DNA of 64,000 nt from assembly GCF_031921685.1 (NCBI RefSeq), contig NZ_JAPDHU010000001.1, forward strand, positions 1,984,001 through 2,048,000, given 5' to 3'. The translations under genes and the position numbers were made by a program. The DNA is from Terripilifer sp031921685 (GTDB lineage: Bacteria; Pseudomonadota; Alphaproteobacteria; Rhizobiales; Beijerinckiaceae). Under the pieces are notes generated by a model that made no database searches, was not told the DNA's origin, and saw only the letters and a program-made list of their open reading frames with translations. This document shows positions 38,063-46,322 of this stretch, one piece after another (within the stretch, counting starts at the first letter, position 1; every line of letters starts with the position of its first letter).

Positions 38063-38464
38063 ATGGCCAATTTCCATTTCGAACTCGTCTCGCCGGAGCG
38101 CCTTGTGTATTCGGGCGAGGTCGAGTCTGTTCTCGTGCCGAGCGTCGAAGGCGAGATGGTCGTGTTGCGCGACCATGCGCCGGTGATGGCGATGCTGAAG
38201 CCGGGTGTCGTCAGCTACAAGGACGGCACCGGCGGCAAGCACGATCTGTTCGTGCGCGGCGGCTTCGCCGATATGGCCAACAATACGCTGACGATCCTGG
38301 CCGAACAGGCTGTTGCTCTGGCTGAAGTCGATGCCAAGCTGCTCGATGCCGAGATCAAGGATGCCGAGGAAGACCTCGCCGACGCCAAGGTCGAGCACAC
38401 GCGCCAGCGTGCCGCCGAGCGGCTGGAGCAGATGCGCGAATTGAAAGCGTCGCTGAGCCTTTGA
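38063..38464 (+). CDS. atpC: ATP synthase F1 subunit epsilon
   Basis: Regulatory subunit attached to gamma that limits ATP hydrolysis; 133 aa. N-terminal beta-sandwich with FHFELVSPERLVYSGEVESV and the conserved PGVVSY-like block; C-terminal helical hairpin rich in Glu/Asp. It is the last gene of the operon and is followed directly by an intrinsic terminator. The F0 genes (atpIBEF) are not in the window, as is usual for alphaproteobacteria. Confidence 0.97.
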   Translation: MANFHFELVSPERLVYSGEVESVLVPSVEGEMVVLRDHAPVMAMLKPGVVSYKDGTGGKHDLFVRGGFADMANNTLTILAEQAVALAEVDAKLLDAEIKDAEEDLADAKVEHTRQRAAERLEQMRELKASLSL

Positions 38465-38471
38465 AAACGAT

Positions 38472-38498
38472 AAACCCGCCGGTGACGGCGGGTTTTTT
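38472..38498 (+). terminator. Intrinsic terminator of the atp operon
   Basis: CCCGCCG (38475-38481) pairs with CGGCGGG (38486-38492) around GTGA, flanked by AAA and TTTTTT. It starts about 10 bp after the atpC stop. Confidence 0.93.
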
Positions 38499-38515
38499 GA
38501 TTCTCTTTTTCAATT

Positions 38516-38920
38516 CTACCGGTCGGCGTTGCCGATGATGCGGCAGACGTCGCCGCGAAAATTGCCGGCCGGCAACTGGTCTGGCTGGAACGCATAGGAA
38601 ATGTCGACCCGTGCCCCCTTGCCTTGCTTGCGCACGGCAATCTTGACCTCTTGAGTGCGGCCGCTGCGCGCGCCATCGTTTTGAGCGGTGATCAGGCCAA
38701 GCCGCCGATCCACACGGATGCTGAGCCAACCTTCCTGCACCTGCGCGGCGCGAGCCAAATTGTCGATGGCCTTGGCGGTGCTGACGCCGGGAAAGACATC
38801 ATAGGTCGTGATGAAGGGGGCAGGGCCGCCGGAATTGGTGAAATTTTCAACGCAGTTCTGGGCCTGAGCCACGGAGGCGCCAAGCGCGGCAAACGCTATA
38901 CCGGCAATGACTGATTTCAT
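38516..38920 (-). CDS. Small secreted protein of unknown function
   Basis: Not recognised; 134 aa with a clear signal peptide (MKSVIAGIAFAALGASVAQA). The mature protein has two Cys (Cys22 near its start and one near the C-terminus in GDVCRIIG) that could form a disulfide. 'STAKAIDNLARAAQVQEGW' is a predicted helix and the rest alternates as strands. The start at 38920 opens the signal peptide; an upstream in-frame start (39115) would bury it. The gene is convergent with atpC. Confidence 0.6.
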   Translation of the reverse strand: MKSVIAGIAFAALGASVAQAQNCVENFTNSGGPAPFITTYDVFPGVSTAKAIDNLARAAQVQEGWLSIRVDRRLGLITAQNDGARSGRTQEVKIAVRKQGKGARVDISYAFQPDQLPAGNFRGDVCRIIGNADR

Positions 38921-39037
38921 GGGAATAGTCTCTGGTGGGAAAGGCACACCGGTTTGTAACCCAGCGCCAAGGACGAGCCAACACGGCCTGCGACTTCCTG
39001 CACCTTTACTCCGCTGTCTTGTTCCTGTAATGCATGA

Positions 39038-39084
39038 CCGCAATGAGCCCCGGAGCAGCCATTGCGGCAGTTCCGGGGTTTTTT
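39038..39084 (+). promoter_or_regulatory. purA leader with interleaved hairpins (attenuator or pseudoknot candidate)
   Basis: Stem A: CCGCAATG (39038-39045) pairs with CATTGCGG (39060-39067). Stem B: CCCCGGA (39048-39054) pairs with TCCGGGG (39072-39078) and is followed by TTTTTT (39079-39084). The left arm of B lies in the loop of A, and the right arm of A lies in the loop of B. They must either form an H-type pseudoknot (loops of 2, 5 and 4 nt) or exclude each other as antiterminator and terminator. It ends about 63 bp before purA, on the purA strand. Confidence 0.6.
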
Positions 39085-39146
39085 GCTTGTCGAGGTCTAC
39101 GCGGCGGGTCGCCATGACTTGGCCGCGCGAATGAGGCTTATGCGAT

Positions 39147-40442
39147 ATGGCGAATGTGGTCGTCGTCGGCGCTCAATGGGGCGATGAAGGCAAAGGCAAG
39201 ATTGTCGATTGGTTGTCGCTCGAGGCCGATGTGGTCGTGCGCTTCCAAGGCGGACACAATGCCGGCCATACGCTCGTCATCGACGGCGTCACCTACAAGC
39301 TGTCGCTGTTGCCGTCGGGCATCGTGCGCCCGGGCAAGCTGTCGGTCATCGGCAATGGCGTCGTCATCGACCCGACGCATCTGATCAAGGAAATCGCCGC
39401 TCTGCGCGCGCAAGGTGTCGTCATCTCGCGGGACAATCTGCGCATTGCCGAGAACGCGCCGCTGATCTTGTCGCTGCATCGCGAACTTGATGCGCTGCGC
39501 GAGAACAATGCGACCGCCGGCACCAAGATCGGAACGACCATGCGCGGTATCGGTCCGTCCTATGAAGACAAGGTGGGTCGTCGCGCCATCCGCGTGATGG
39601 ATCTGGCCGACTTCTCGACGATCGACATGAAGATCGCGCGCCTGCTCACCCATCACAACGCGATCCGTCGTGGCCTCGGCATTGCCGAGATCAGCGCGGC
39701 CGCGATTCGTGACGAATTGGCCGCGGTGAAAGACGACGTGCTGGCCTATATGGATCGCACGTGGATGCTGCTTGAAGAGCTGCGTCGCGACGGCAAGCGC
39801 ATTCTGTTCGAAGGCGCGCAAGGCGCGCTGCTCGATATCGATCACGGCACCTATCCCTACGTTACTTCGTCGAACACGGTGGCGGCCAATGCAGCCACTG
39901 GCACGGGTCTGGGTCCGAAGGCCGTGCAATATGTGCTGGGCATCGCCAAGGCCTATACGACGCGTGTCGGCGAAGGGCCGTTCCCGTCTGAGTTGAAGGA
40001 CGCGACCGGCCAGTTGATCGGCGAACGCGGCCGCGAGTTCGGCACGGTGACCGGCCGGCCGCGGCGCTGCGGCTGGTTCGACGCGGTGCTGGTGCGCCAG
40101 ACGGTGTGCACGTCGGGGATCGATGGCATTGCGCTGACCAAGCTCGACATCCTCGACGGCTTCAAGGAAATCAAAGTGTGCACCGCCTATCGTCTGGACG
40201 GTGAGACCATCGATTATCTGCCGGCGAGCCAGGCGGCGCAGGCGCGGGTCGAACCGATTTACGAGACGATCGAGGGCTGGGAAGGCACCACCCAGGGCGC
40301 CCGCAGCTGGGCCGATCTGCCGGCGGCGGCGATCAAATATGTCCGCCGCGTGGAGGAGCTGATCGGCGCGCCCGTGGCTTTGTTGTCGACGAGCCCCGAG
40401 CGAGCGGATACGATTCTTGTCCATAACCCGTATCGGGACTAG
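39147..40442 (+). CDS. purA: Adenylosuccinate synthetase
   Basis: Joins IMP and aspartate using GTP in the first step of AMP synthesis; 431 aa. The GTP-binding loop and signature WGDEGKGK are at 11-18, and 'QGGHNAGHTLVIDG' holds the catalytic region; the later 'GPFPSEL' and TGRPRRCGWFD blocks are also conserved. The protein starts at 39147. A terminator-like leader precedes the gene, so its transcription may be attenuated. In relatives purA often follows serA; here its neighbour is a membrane protein gene. Confidence 0.97.
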   Translation: MANVVVVGAQWGDEGKGKIVDWLSLEADVVVRFQGGHNAGHTLVIDGVTYKLSLLPSGIVRPGKLSVIGNGVVIDPTHLIKEIAALRAQGVVISRDNLRIAENAPLILSLHRELDALRENNATAGTKIGTTMRGIGPSYEDKVGRRAIRVMDLADFSTIDMKIARLLTHHNAIRRGLGIAEISAAAIRDELAAVKDDVLAYMDRTWMLLEELRRDGKRILFEGAQGALLDIDHGTYPYVTSSNTVAANAATGTGLGPKAVQYVLGIAKAYTTRVGEGPFPSELKDATGQLIGERGREFGTVTGRPRRCGWFDAVLVRQTVCTSGIDGIALTKLDILDGFKEIKVCTAYRLDGETIDYLPASQAAQARVEPIYETIEGWEGTTQGARSWADLPAAAIKYVRRVEELIGAPVALLSTSPERADTILVHNPYRD

Positions 40443-40543
40443 GCAAAGGGGTTCCCGACGGTGCCTGAAAGCGCCATCTTGACAGTATGATGGCTCTAGC
40501 TTTTAGGATTGACGCATAAGCGCAAGGGTGGTCTGAACGCGTT

Positions 40544-41950
40544 ATGGCCGATTATTATCCGCTACTTGCGCGAGCCGTCTCGGGGCTCAGCCCAGAGGCG
40601 AAAGAACAGCGCCGGGGGATTTATGAGCGCGCTCGCAAGGCGCTGCTCGGACAGTTGCGTGGTATCACGCCACCGGTGCCGGATGAGGATATCGAGCGCG
40701 AGAGCCAGGCGCTCGACGCTGCCATCGCCCGTCTCGAATCTGAGATCGACGCCAAAGGCGGTGCGCCGGCGGAGGCGAAGCCTGCCGCGCCGCCGCCACC
40801 TCCCCCAATCCCGCCCGCCGTGCCGCCGAAGCCGCCGGCCAGTGCGCCCTCGATCGGCATTCCCCGCGACAAGCCGTTGGGCGAGGGGGCGTCAGCCGCG
40901 CCCTCCATCAATATCAAGCCGGAAGCGAATTTAGGCCCGGCGCCGTCGATCGAACCCGAGATCGGCGATGCGCCGCGGGTGCCGATCAAGGTGCGTGCGC
41001 CCGATGCCGCTGGGCGGGCCGAGGCACGCGAAGCCGGCAATGGCGACGGCATGGGCCGGTCGGAGGCCGTGCGCCCGGCGGCGCCGCGTCCGCAAGAGAC
41101 GTCGCGCGGCTTTGGCCGCGTCGCTCTGATCATCGGCGCCATTGCGGTGGTGTTCGGCGGCGTCGGTTTCGCCGCCTGGAAACTACGCGATCGGCCGGAA
41201 GATATTTCGCGTTCGCGCTCGCCCATCGTCGAGCCACAGGCGCCGCAAGCTTCCTCTGGCCCCAAGGTCAACGAGCGGATCGGTTCGGGTGCCGCGCCGA
41301 CGCGGGCACCGGAGCTGCAGCCGGAACCGCAGAACCGGACGCAGGCGCCGCAGAATAACGCTCAGGCGCCGGCCACGGCGCCGAGCACCGCGCAACCGCC
41401 GGCTGCGGGTGTGGCTGTGGCCCAGCGCGTCGGCCTGCTGCTGCAGTCGGATGCGCCGCAGGGCTTCGATACCCAGGTCGGCACGGTGGTGTGGCGGACG
41501 GATTCGATCAATCGCGGCGGTGCCCTGTCGCAGGCGATCCGCGCCGATTTCGACGTGCCTGACGCCAAGCTCAAGGGCTTCGTCACCATCGAGAAGAACA
41601 ACGATCCGACTTTGCGGGCCTCGCATACGCTCACCGTGCGCTTCCTGCCGTCGGAGGACAGCCCGCTCGCCAAGATCACCGAGATCGGTCTGCCGGTGAT
41701 GCGCAATGAATCGGCTGCCAATGTCGATGCCTTGGCTGGCGTGCAGGCGAAGATCACCGACAATATTTTCATCGTCGCTTTGACCAGCGATCCGCAATTC
41801 GCTGTGCGCAATATCGAAACGCTCAAGACGCGCGGCTGGCTGGATATTCCGATGAAACTGGCCGATGGCCGCGCCGCGAAGATCACCTTGGAGAAGGGCA
41901 ATCCGGGCGAGCGCGTCGTCAACGAAGTCTTCGACTCCTGGACGCGTTAA
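40544..41950 (+). CDS. Membrane protein of unknown function with Pro-rich cytoplasmic part
   Basis: Not recognised; 468 aa. Residues 1-70 are helical and charged (YYPLLARAVSGLSPEAKEQR). Residues about 75-185 are Pro/Ala-rich and low in complexity. One transmembrane helix is at about 190-210 (RVALIIGAIAVVFGGVGF). A second Pro/Gln-rich linker (about 225-285) leads to a C-terminal periplasmic domain of about 175 residues with the pattern of a beta sandwich ('GGALSQAIRADFDVPDAKLK'). N-in, C-out topology is predicted. Genes of this build occur between purA and rpoH in related genomes, to my recollection, so it may be a conserved envelope protein. Confidence 0.7.
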   Translation: MADYYPLLARAVSGLSPEAKEQRRGIYERARKALLGQLRGITPPVPDEDIERESQALDAAIARLESEIDAKGGAPAEAKPAAPPPPPPIPPAVPPKPPASAPSIGIPRDKPLGEGASAAPSINIKPEANLGPAPSIEPEIGDAPRVPIKVRAPDAAGRAEAREAGNGDGMGRSEAVRPAAPRPQETSRGFGRVALIIGAIAVVFGGVGFAAWKLRDRPEDISRSRSPIVEPQAPQASSGPKVNERIGSGAAPTRAPELQPEPQNRTQAPQNNAQAPATAPSTAQPPAAGVAVAQRVGLLLQSDAPQGFDTQVGTVVWRTDSINRGGALSQAIRADFDVPDAKLKGFVTIEKNNDPTLRASHTLTVRFLPSEDSPLAKITEIGLPVMRNESAANVDALAGVQAKITDNIFIVALTSDPQFAVRNIETLKTRGWLDIPMKLADGRAAKITLEKGNPGERVVNEVFDSWTR

Positions 41951-41977
41951 GACAGCGCCGAATCCTTCAACGATGCG

Positions 41978-42013
41978 AATAAAAAGAAGCCGCCGAATTT
42001 CTCCGGCGGCTTC
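41978..42013 (-). terminator. Intrinsic terminator of rpoH
   Basis: Ten-base arms GAAGCCGCCG (41986-41995) and CGGCGGCTTC (42004-42013); on the minus strand the hairpin is followed by TTTTTATT (41985-41978). It lies about 90 bp beyond the rpoH stop and could also close the convergent gene. Confidence 0.85.
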
Positions 42014-42100
42014 CTACGCAACGCGTAACTCTGTTTGACGACGCCCTGTACGCTTTACGCGACGCCTTGCCGCGAGGTGTGTCCCTCGTCGGCAAACCTT

Positions 42101-43018
42101 TTAGCGATGCGCTGCCAGGGCCGGCTTGCTGGCCGCTGCCGGGACGGCCTCGATCTTGGCGAGACCGTCACGAACCGCAGCCTGGACCTTCTCAAACGCG
42201 CGCACCTCGATCTGGCGGACACGTTCACGCGAGACGCCGAACTCTTCCGACAATTCCTCGAGGGTCGCCGGATCGTCCTGCAGACGGCGCGCCTCGAAGA
42301 TGCGCCGCTCGCGGTCGTTCAAAACGGCCAGCGCGCCACGCAGCGCGGTCAGCCGGTTGTCCTTCTCTTCGCTGTCGGCGAGCACCGTCTCCTGACTGGC
42401 GCTATCGTCGACGAGCCAATCCTGCCATTCGCCGCCTTCGCTGTCCTGGCGCATCGGCGCATTGAGCGAAGTGTCGCCGCCGAGGCGGCGGTTCATGTCG
42501 ACGACGTCCTGTTCGGTGACGCCGAGACGGGTGGCGATGGTCTTCACCTGTTCCGGATTCATGTCGCCGCTTTCCAGCGCCTGAATCTGGCTCTTGGCCT
42601 TACGCAGATTGAAGAACAGTTTCTTCTGATTTGCAGTCGTGCCCATCTTAACGAGCGACCATGACCGCAAGATGTACTCTTGAATGGACGCGCGGATCCA
42701 CCACATAGCGTAAGTCGCTAGGCGGAAACCCTTCTCCGGTTCGAAGCGCTTGACGGCCTGCATCAGGCCGATATTGCCCTCCGACACGACTTCGCCGATC
42801 GGCAGGCCGTAGCCGCGATAGCCCATGGCGATCTTGGCGACGAGGCGCAGATGCGAAGTGATGAGCTGTTGTGCCGCGTCGCGGTCACCATGCTCGCGCC
42901 AACGCTTGGCGAGCATATATTCCTGCTCCGGCTCCAGCATCGGGAACCGGCGGATTTCTGCGAGGTAACGGCTCAGTCCCGTATCAGCGGACAGCACCGG
43001 AAGCGCAGTAGTAGCCAT
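42101..43018 (-). CDS. rpoH: RNA polymerase sigma-32 factor RpoH
   Basis: Heat-shock sigma factor directing RNA polymerase to chaperone and protease promoters; 305 aa. Region 2 shows EGNIGLMQAVKRFEPEKGFR and 'LATYAMWWIRASIQEYI'. The RpoH box QKKLFFNLRK is at 131-140 and separates it from RpoD. Region 4 ends in 'GVSRERVRQIE'. AGGAGGT lies seven bases before ATG 43018 and only directly against an in-frame ATG at 43024, so 43018 is preferred. It is a substrate of FtsH, encoded earlier in the window. Rhizobiales often carry a second rpoH elsewhere. Confidence 0.96.
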   Translation of the reverse strand: MATTALPVLSADTGLSRYLAEIRRFPMLEPEQEYMLAKRWREHGDRDAAQQLITSHLRLVAKIAMGYRGYGLPIGEVVSEGNIGLMQAVKRFEPEKGFRLATYAMWWIRASIQEYILRSWSLVKMGTTANQKKLFFNLRKAKSQIQALESGDMNPEQVKTIATRLGVTEQDVVDMNRRLGGDTSLNAPMRQDSEGGEWQDWLVDDSASQETVLADSEEKDNRLTALRGALAVLNDRERRIFEARRLQDDPATLEELSEEFGVSRERVRQIEVRAFEKVQAAVRDGLAKIEAVPAAASKPALAAHR

Positions 43019-43086
43019 GTTCATACCTCCTGGGACCCCCCTCGGGCATCCCTTCGCGGCCGCAAACGCCGGCCGCTCACGTGAGG

Positions 43087-43115
43087 ATATAGGGATGGCG
43101 GACCGTGGCTTAAAG
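43087..43115 (-). promoter_or_regulatory. Candidate rpoH promoter
   Basis: On the minus strand CTTTAA (43115-43110) and CTATAT (43092-43087) are separated by 17 bp, close to the alphaproteobacterial housekeeping consensus (CTTGAC-N17-CTATAT) and also compatible with RpoH promoters. It predicts a leader of about 60 nt before the start at 43018. Confidence 0.5.
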
Positions 43116-43407
43116 AGGGCGGGAACACGGCGCCAGCGCGCTTGCAGCATTAAGGTTTGGCAAGTTTTATCGCCCGACTATATTCTAATTATCTGAAAAG
43201 ACTAGGATTATTTTTTGCTCGTTCACCGATCTTCACGACCCCGTGTGCAGCGCCCCTAAATCAAGGGCTATCGTCGGAGGCAATCGCCGCCATCGTCCAG
43301 ACCGATGCTAGGTCGGTGGGAATTGTTTTTTGCCCCGTCTGGCGCCGGGGGCACTTTACTCCTACATTGCGACAGCGGGGCTGCGGAGTACGTGCGGATA
43401 TGTATTC

Positions 43408-43535
43408 CCGGGGCCTTATCGATCTCTAAGGGAGCTGTTCCTGGCCTCGTCCGTGGACTTGGTCACACGGCGCCCACCTACGTTGTAGGTTCCCGGGATC
43501 GATGATCCCACGGCTCAGGCGGCTCCGCGCTTCTC
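43408..43535 (+). ncRNA. ssrS: Probable 6S RNA
   Basis: 6S RNA binds housekeeping RNA polymerase and mimics an open promoter. Support: location just upstream of the 5-formyl-THF cyclo-ligase gene, the conserved neighbour of ssrS in many proteobacteria; a closing stem GGAGC/GCTCC (43431-43435, 43522-43526) with a TGTTCCTG internal loop comparable with the TGTTCG region of E. coli 6S RNA; an inner GCC/GGC; and two inner hairpins, CCGTG...CACGG (43451-43470) and CCTAC-GTT-GTAGG. A -10-like TATGTAT lies at about 43400. Ends are approximate, and a covariance-model search was not possible. Confidence 0.55.
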
Positions 43536-43691
43536 CTTCCGCCCCTCTCTCCCGGAAATTCGCTCGCGAATTCCCTTGCGGCTGATCTGATTGGGCCTTC
43601 GGCCCATCTCTTGATCGGGCTTTCCGGTCCTTTCCTGTTGTCAGGGGCGGCTGGGCGGCCTAGGGATTCGTGATCCCGCAGGCGCAGAAGA

Positions 43692-44291
43692 ATGTCTGGA
43701 CTCGAAACCACCCCCCTCAGCAAAGCCGAATTGCGGCGCGAAGCGCTGGCCCGCCGCGCGGCCATCCCGGCGGATGTCCGTCAGGCCTTCGCCGAGCGGC
43801 TGGTGATCGAGGGGGTGGCCATCGCCCGGCGCGCCATGGCGCGGACCGTCTCCCTGTTCTGGCCGATCGGCGACGAGGCCGATCCGCGCCTGCTGCTGCA
43901 GGCGCTGAGCTATCATGAATTCGTCACCGCCCTGCCGGTGACGGTGGGGCGAGGGCATCCGCTTATCTTCCGCCGCTGGGCCTGGGGCCAGCCGATGGTC
44001 GAAGGCCAGATGCGCATCCCTGAGCCCTCGCCGCGGCTGCCTGATGTGCAGCCGGATCTGTTATTCGTGCCGCTCGCGGTGTTCGACCGGCGCGGTTTCC
44101 GCATCGGCTATGGCGCCGGCCACTATGATCTGACGCTGGAGCGCTTGCGCGCCAGCCGGTCGGTGCCGGCCATCGGCATTGCTTATGACTGCCAGGAGGT
44201 CGCGCGCGTTCCGGAGGAGGCGCATGACCAACCGCTCGATCTGATCATCACCGAGCGGGACGTGATCGATTGTTCATTGGCTTGGATTTAA
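43692..44291 (+). CDS. fau: 5-formyltetrahydrofolate cyclo-ligase
   Basis: Converts 5-formyl-THF to 5,10-methenyl-THF with ATP, recovering folate; 199 aa. The motif RIGYGAGHYD and the preceding 'LLFVPLAVFDRRGFR' are diagnostic. An N-terminal 'LSKAELRREALARRAAI' binds ATP phosphate. The gene follows the probable 6S RNA and is closely followed (10 bp) by the ymdB-like gene, forming an operon. Confidence 0.94.
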   Translation: MSGLETTPLSKAELRREALARRAAIPADVRQAFAERLVIEGVAIARRAMARTVSLFWPIGDEADPRLLLQALSYHEFVTALPVTVGRGHPLIFRRWAWGQPMVEGQMRIPEPSPRLPDVQPDLLFVPLAVFDRRGFRIGYGAGHYDLTLERLRASRSVPAIGIAYDCQEVARVPEEAHDQPLDLIITERDVIDCSLAWI

Positions 44292-44301
44292 AGGAACCGG
44301 C

Positions 44302-45117
44302 ATGCGTCTGCTTTTCATCGGTGACATTGTGGGACGCACGGGGCGCTCGGCGCTCGTAAACACTTTGCCGGATCTGAGAAGGCGCTGGAATCTCGATTTC
44401 GTCGTGGTGAATGGCGAGAATGCCGCCGGCGGTTTCGGCATCACCGAATCGATCTGTGACGAATTTCTGGCCGCTGGCGCCGATTGCGTGACGCTGGGCA
44501 ATCATGCCTGGGATCAGCGCGAAGCCTTGGTCTTCATCGAACGGCAGCCGCGCATGATCCGCCCGGCCAATTATCCCGCCGGCACGCCGGGGCGCGGCGC
44601 CAATCTGTTCGAAGCCAAGAATGGTGCGCGCGTGCTGGTGATGAATGTCATGGGCCGCATTTTCATGGATCCGCTCGACGATCCTTTCGCCGCCGTCGAA
44701 CGGGAACTGGAAGCCTGTCCTATGGGGCAGATGTGCGATGCGGTGATCGTCGACGTGCATGCGGAGACGACCAGCGAGAAATACGCGATGGGCCATTTCT
44801 GCGATGGCCGCGCCACTTTGGTGATCGGCACGCACACCCATGCGCCGACCGCCGATGCGCAAATCCTGCCGGGCGGCACCGCCTATCAGAGCGATGCCGG
44901 CATGACCGGCGATTACGACAGTGTCATCGGCATGAACAAGACCGAGCCGTTGCAGCGCTTCACCCGGCGCATCTCGTCGGGCCGGTTCGAGCCAGCCGAG
45001 GGCGCGGCGACCTTATGCGGCATCGCGGTCGAAGCCGATGCGACCGGTCGCGCCATCAAAGTGGCGCCGGTGCGGCTGGGTGGGCGGCTGGCCGAGGCCG
45101 TGCCGTCGTTCTGGTAA
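44302..45117 (+). CDS. YmdB-family metallophosphoesterase
   Basis: Dinuclear metallophosphoesterase of the YmdB/TIGR00282 family; 271 aa. Metal ligands are in GDIVGRTGR (Asp8), NGENAAGG (Glu/Asn), LGNHAWDQ (Asn-His) and GTHTHAPTAD; 'VDVHAETTSEK' is also conserved. B. subtilis YmdB cleaves 2',3'-cyclic nucleotides and affects RNA levels; in alphaproteobacteria the role is not established. AAAGGAACC precedes ATG 44302. It is translated from the same transcript as fau. Confidence 0.9.
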   Translation: MRLLFIGDIVGRTGRSALVNTLPDLRRRWNLDFVVVNGENAAGGFGITESICDEFLAAGADCVTLGNHAWDQREALVFIERQPRMIRPANYPAGTPGRGANLFEAKNGARVLVMNVMGRIFMDPLDDPFAAVERELEACPMGQMCDAVIVDVHAETTSEKYAMGHFCDGRATLVIGTHTHAPTADAQILPGGTAYQSDAGMTGDYDSVIGMNKTEPLQRFTRRISSGRFEPAEGAATLCGIAVEADATGRAIKVAPVRLGGRLAEAVPSFW

Positions 45118-45195
45118 GGTGGGTAAGAGCTATGCGTGAGGGGCTGTTGTCCAGCGCCGTCGCCGTGCCTTAGGAACAGGCAGGGAGGCGAATAC

Positions 45196-46179
45196 ATGCT
45201 GGGGGCCTTGTTGGCGCTGCTGTCGGCAGCGACTTTCGCATTCAACAATGCGGCCGCGCGGCGCGGTGTTTTGTCGGGCAGCGTCTTGCAGGCCATGGCG
45301 GTCTCGGTGCCGTTCGGCGTGCCCTTCTTTCTGGTCTGCCTGCCGATCTTCGGGTCCTTCGACGATCTGTGGAGCTTCTCCTGGCTCGATACGACTTGGC
45401 TGGCCCTGGCCGGCATCGTTCACTTCGTGGTCGGCCGCTACGCCAATTATCGATCGCAGAAGGCCATCGGCGCCAATCTCACCGGGCCGATCCAGGACAC
45501 GAATATCCTGGTTGCCCTGGCCTTGGCCGTCTGGTTCCTCGGCGAAATCCTGACGGGTCCCATGGTGGTCGGCATCGTGCTGGTGGTGCTGGGGCCGGTT
45601 CTGGCTTTCGAGCGGCCTAAGCCCGTCTCCGCCGCCTCGTCCCGTGCGGTCGCGTTCACGCCGGCCTATGGCGAAGGCTTCTTCTATTCGGCGGTTTCGG
45701 CAATTTGCTACGGGGTGAGCCCGATCCTGGTGCGTTTCAGCCTCGAAAGCGGCGGCCTTACCCTGGGGCGCGCGGTGGCCGCCGGGCTCATCTCCTATGC
45801 CGCGGCGACTGCCGTGGTCTTTGCTGCTTTCGTCAATCCGAACGCCTGGCGCGATCTGCGGACGATGCGTAGGGGCGATTTCGGCTGGTTCGCCCTGGCT
45901 AGTGTCTTCGTCGGGATCGCGCAGATGACCCGCTATATGGCGCTGGCCCTGGCGCCGGTCACCATCGTCGCGCCGATGATGCGGTTGACCGCGATTTTCC
46001 GCTATTATTTCTCGTGGATTCTCAATCGCGAATACGAGTCCTTTTCGCGCGGGGTGTTCGTCGGCACGATCGTGTCGCTGATCGGTGCGCTGATCCTGGC
46101 GATCGGGCTCGAGACCTGGGTTACCGTTCTGCCGGCTTCCGACTGGCTGACCCGTTTCCTGGGCTGGCGGTTCCCGTGA
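45196..46179 (+). CDS. DMT superfamily (EamA) transporter
   Basis: Ten-helix inner-membrane transporter of the drug/metabolite superfamily; 327 aa. Two EamA halves are visible: residues about 1-138, ending 'MVVGIVLVVLGPVLAF', and about 160-310. The connecting loop is short and Pro-rich. GGGAGG seven bases before ATG 45196 fixes the start; an in-frame ATG at 45136 would add 20 residues without hydrophobicity. A 7-bp hairpin (46177-46183 with 46188-46194) overlaps the stop codon but has no T-run. The substrate is unknown. Confidence 0.87.
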   Translation: MLGALLALLSAATFAFNNAAARRGVLSGSVLQAMAVSVPFGVPFFLVCLPIFGSFDDLWSFSWLDTTWLALAGIVHFVVGRYANYRSQKAIGANLTGPIQDTNILVALALAVWFLGEILTGPMVVGIVLVVLGPVLAFERPKPVSAASSRAVAFTPAYGEGFFYSAVSAICYGVSPILVRFSLESGGLTLGRAVAAGLISYAAATAVVFAAFVNPNAWRDLRTMRRGDFGWFALASVFVGIAQMTRYMALALAPVTIVAPMMRLTAIFRYYFSWILNREYESFSRGVFVGTIVSLIGALILAIGLETWVTVLPASDWLTRFLGWRFP

Positions 46180-46322
46180 TCGGAGCCCCGATCAGGCCCT
46201 CGGTGGACCCGAAAATGCGCCGGCTTCCTTTGCAACAGCCCGATGACGGCGTATAACGCCGCCGATTTTTTCCGGGGCGTGCACGCACCTTTGCTGCGCC
46301 GCCCCCGCCCGTGGGGACCCTT

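Larger units (their letters stand above)
43019..43691. other. Intergenic region rpoH/5-formyl-THF cyclo-ligase
   Basis: 673 bp without a convincing protein gene. It contains the rpoH promoter candidate, an AT-rich stretch near 43160-43215, and a structured segment at 43408-43535 called separately as probable 6S RNA. A further hairpin, GGGCC-TTC-GGCCC (43593-43605), lies closer to the next gene. Confidence 0.6.
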
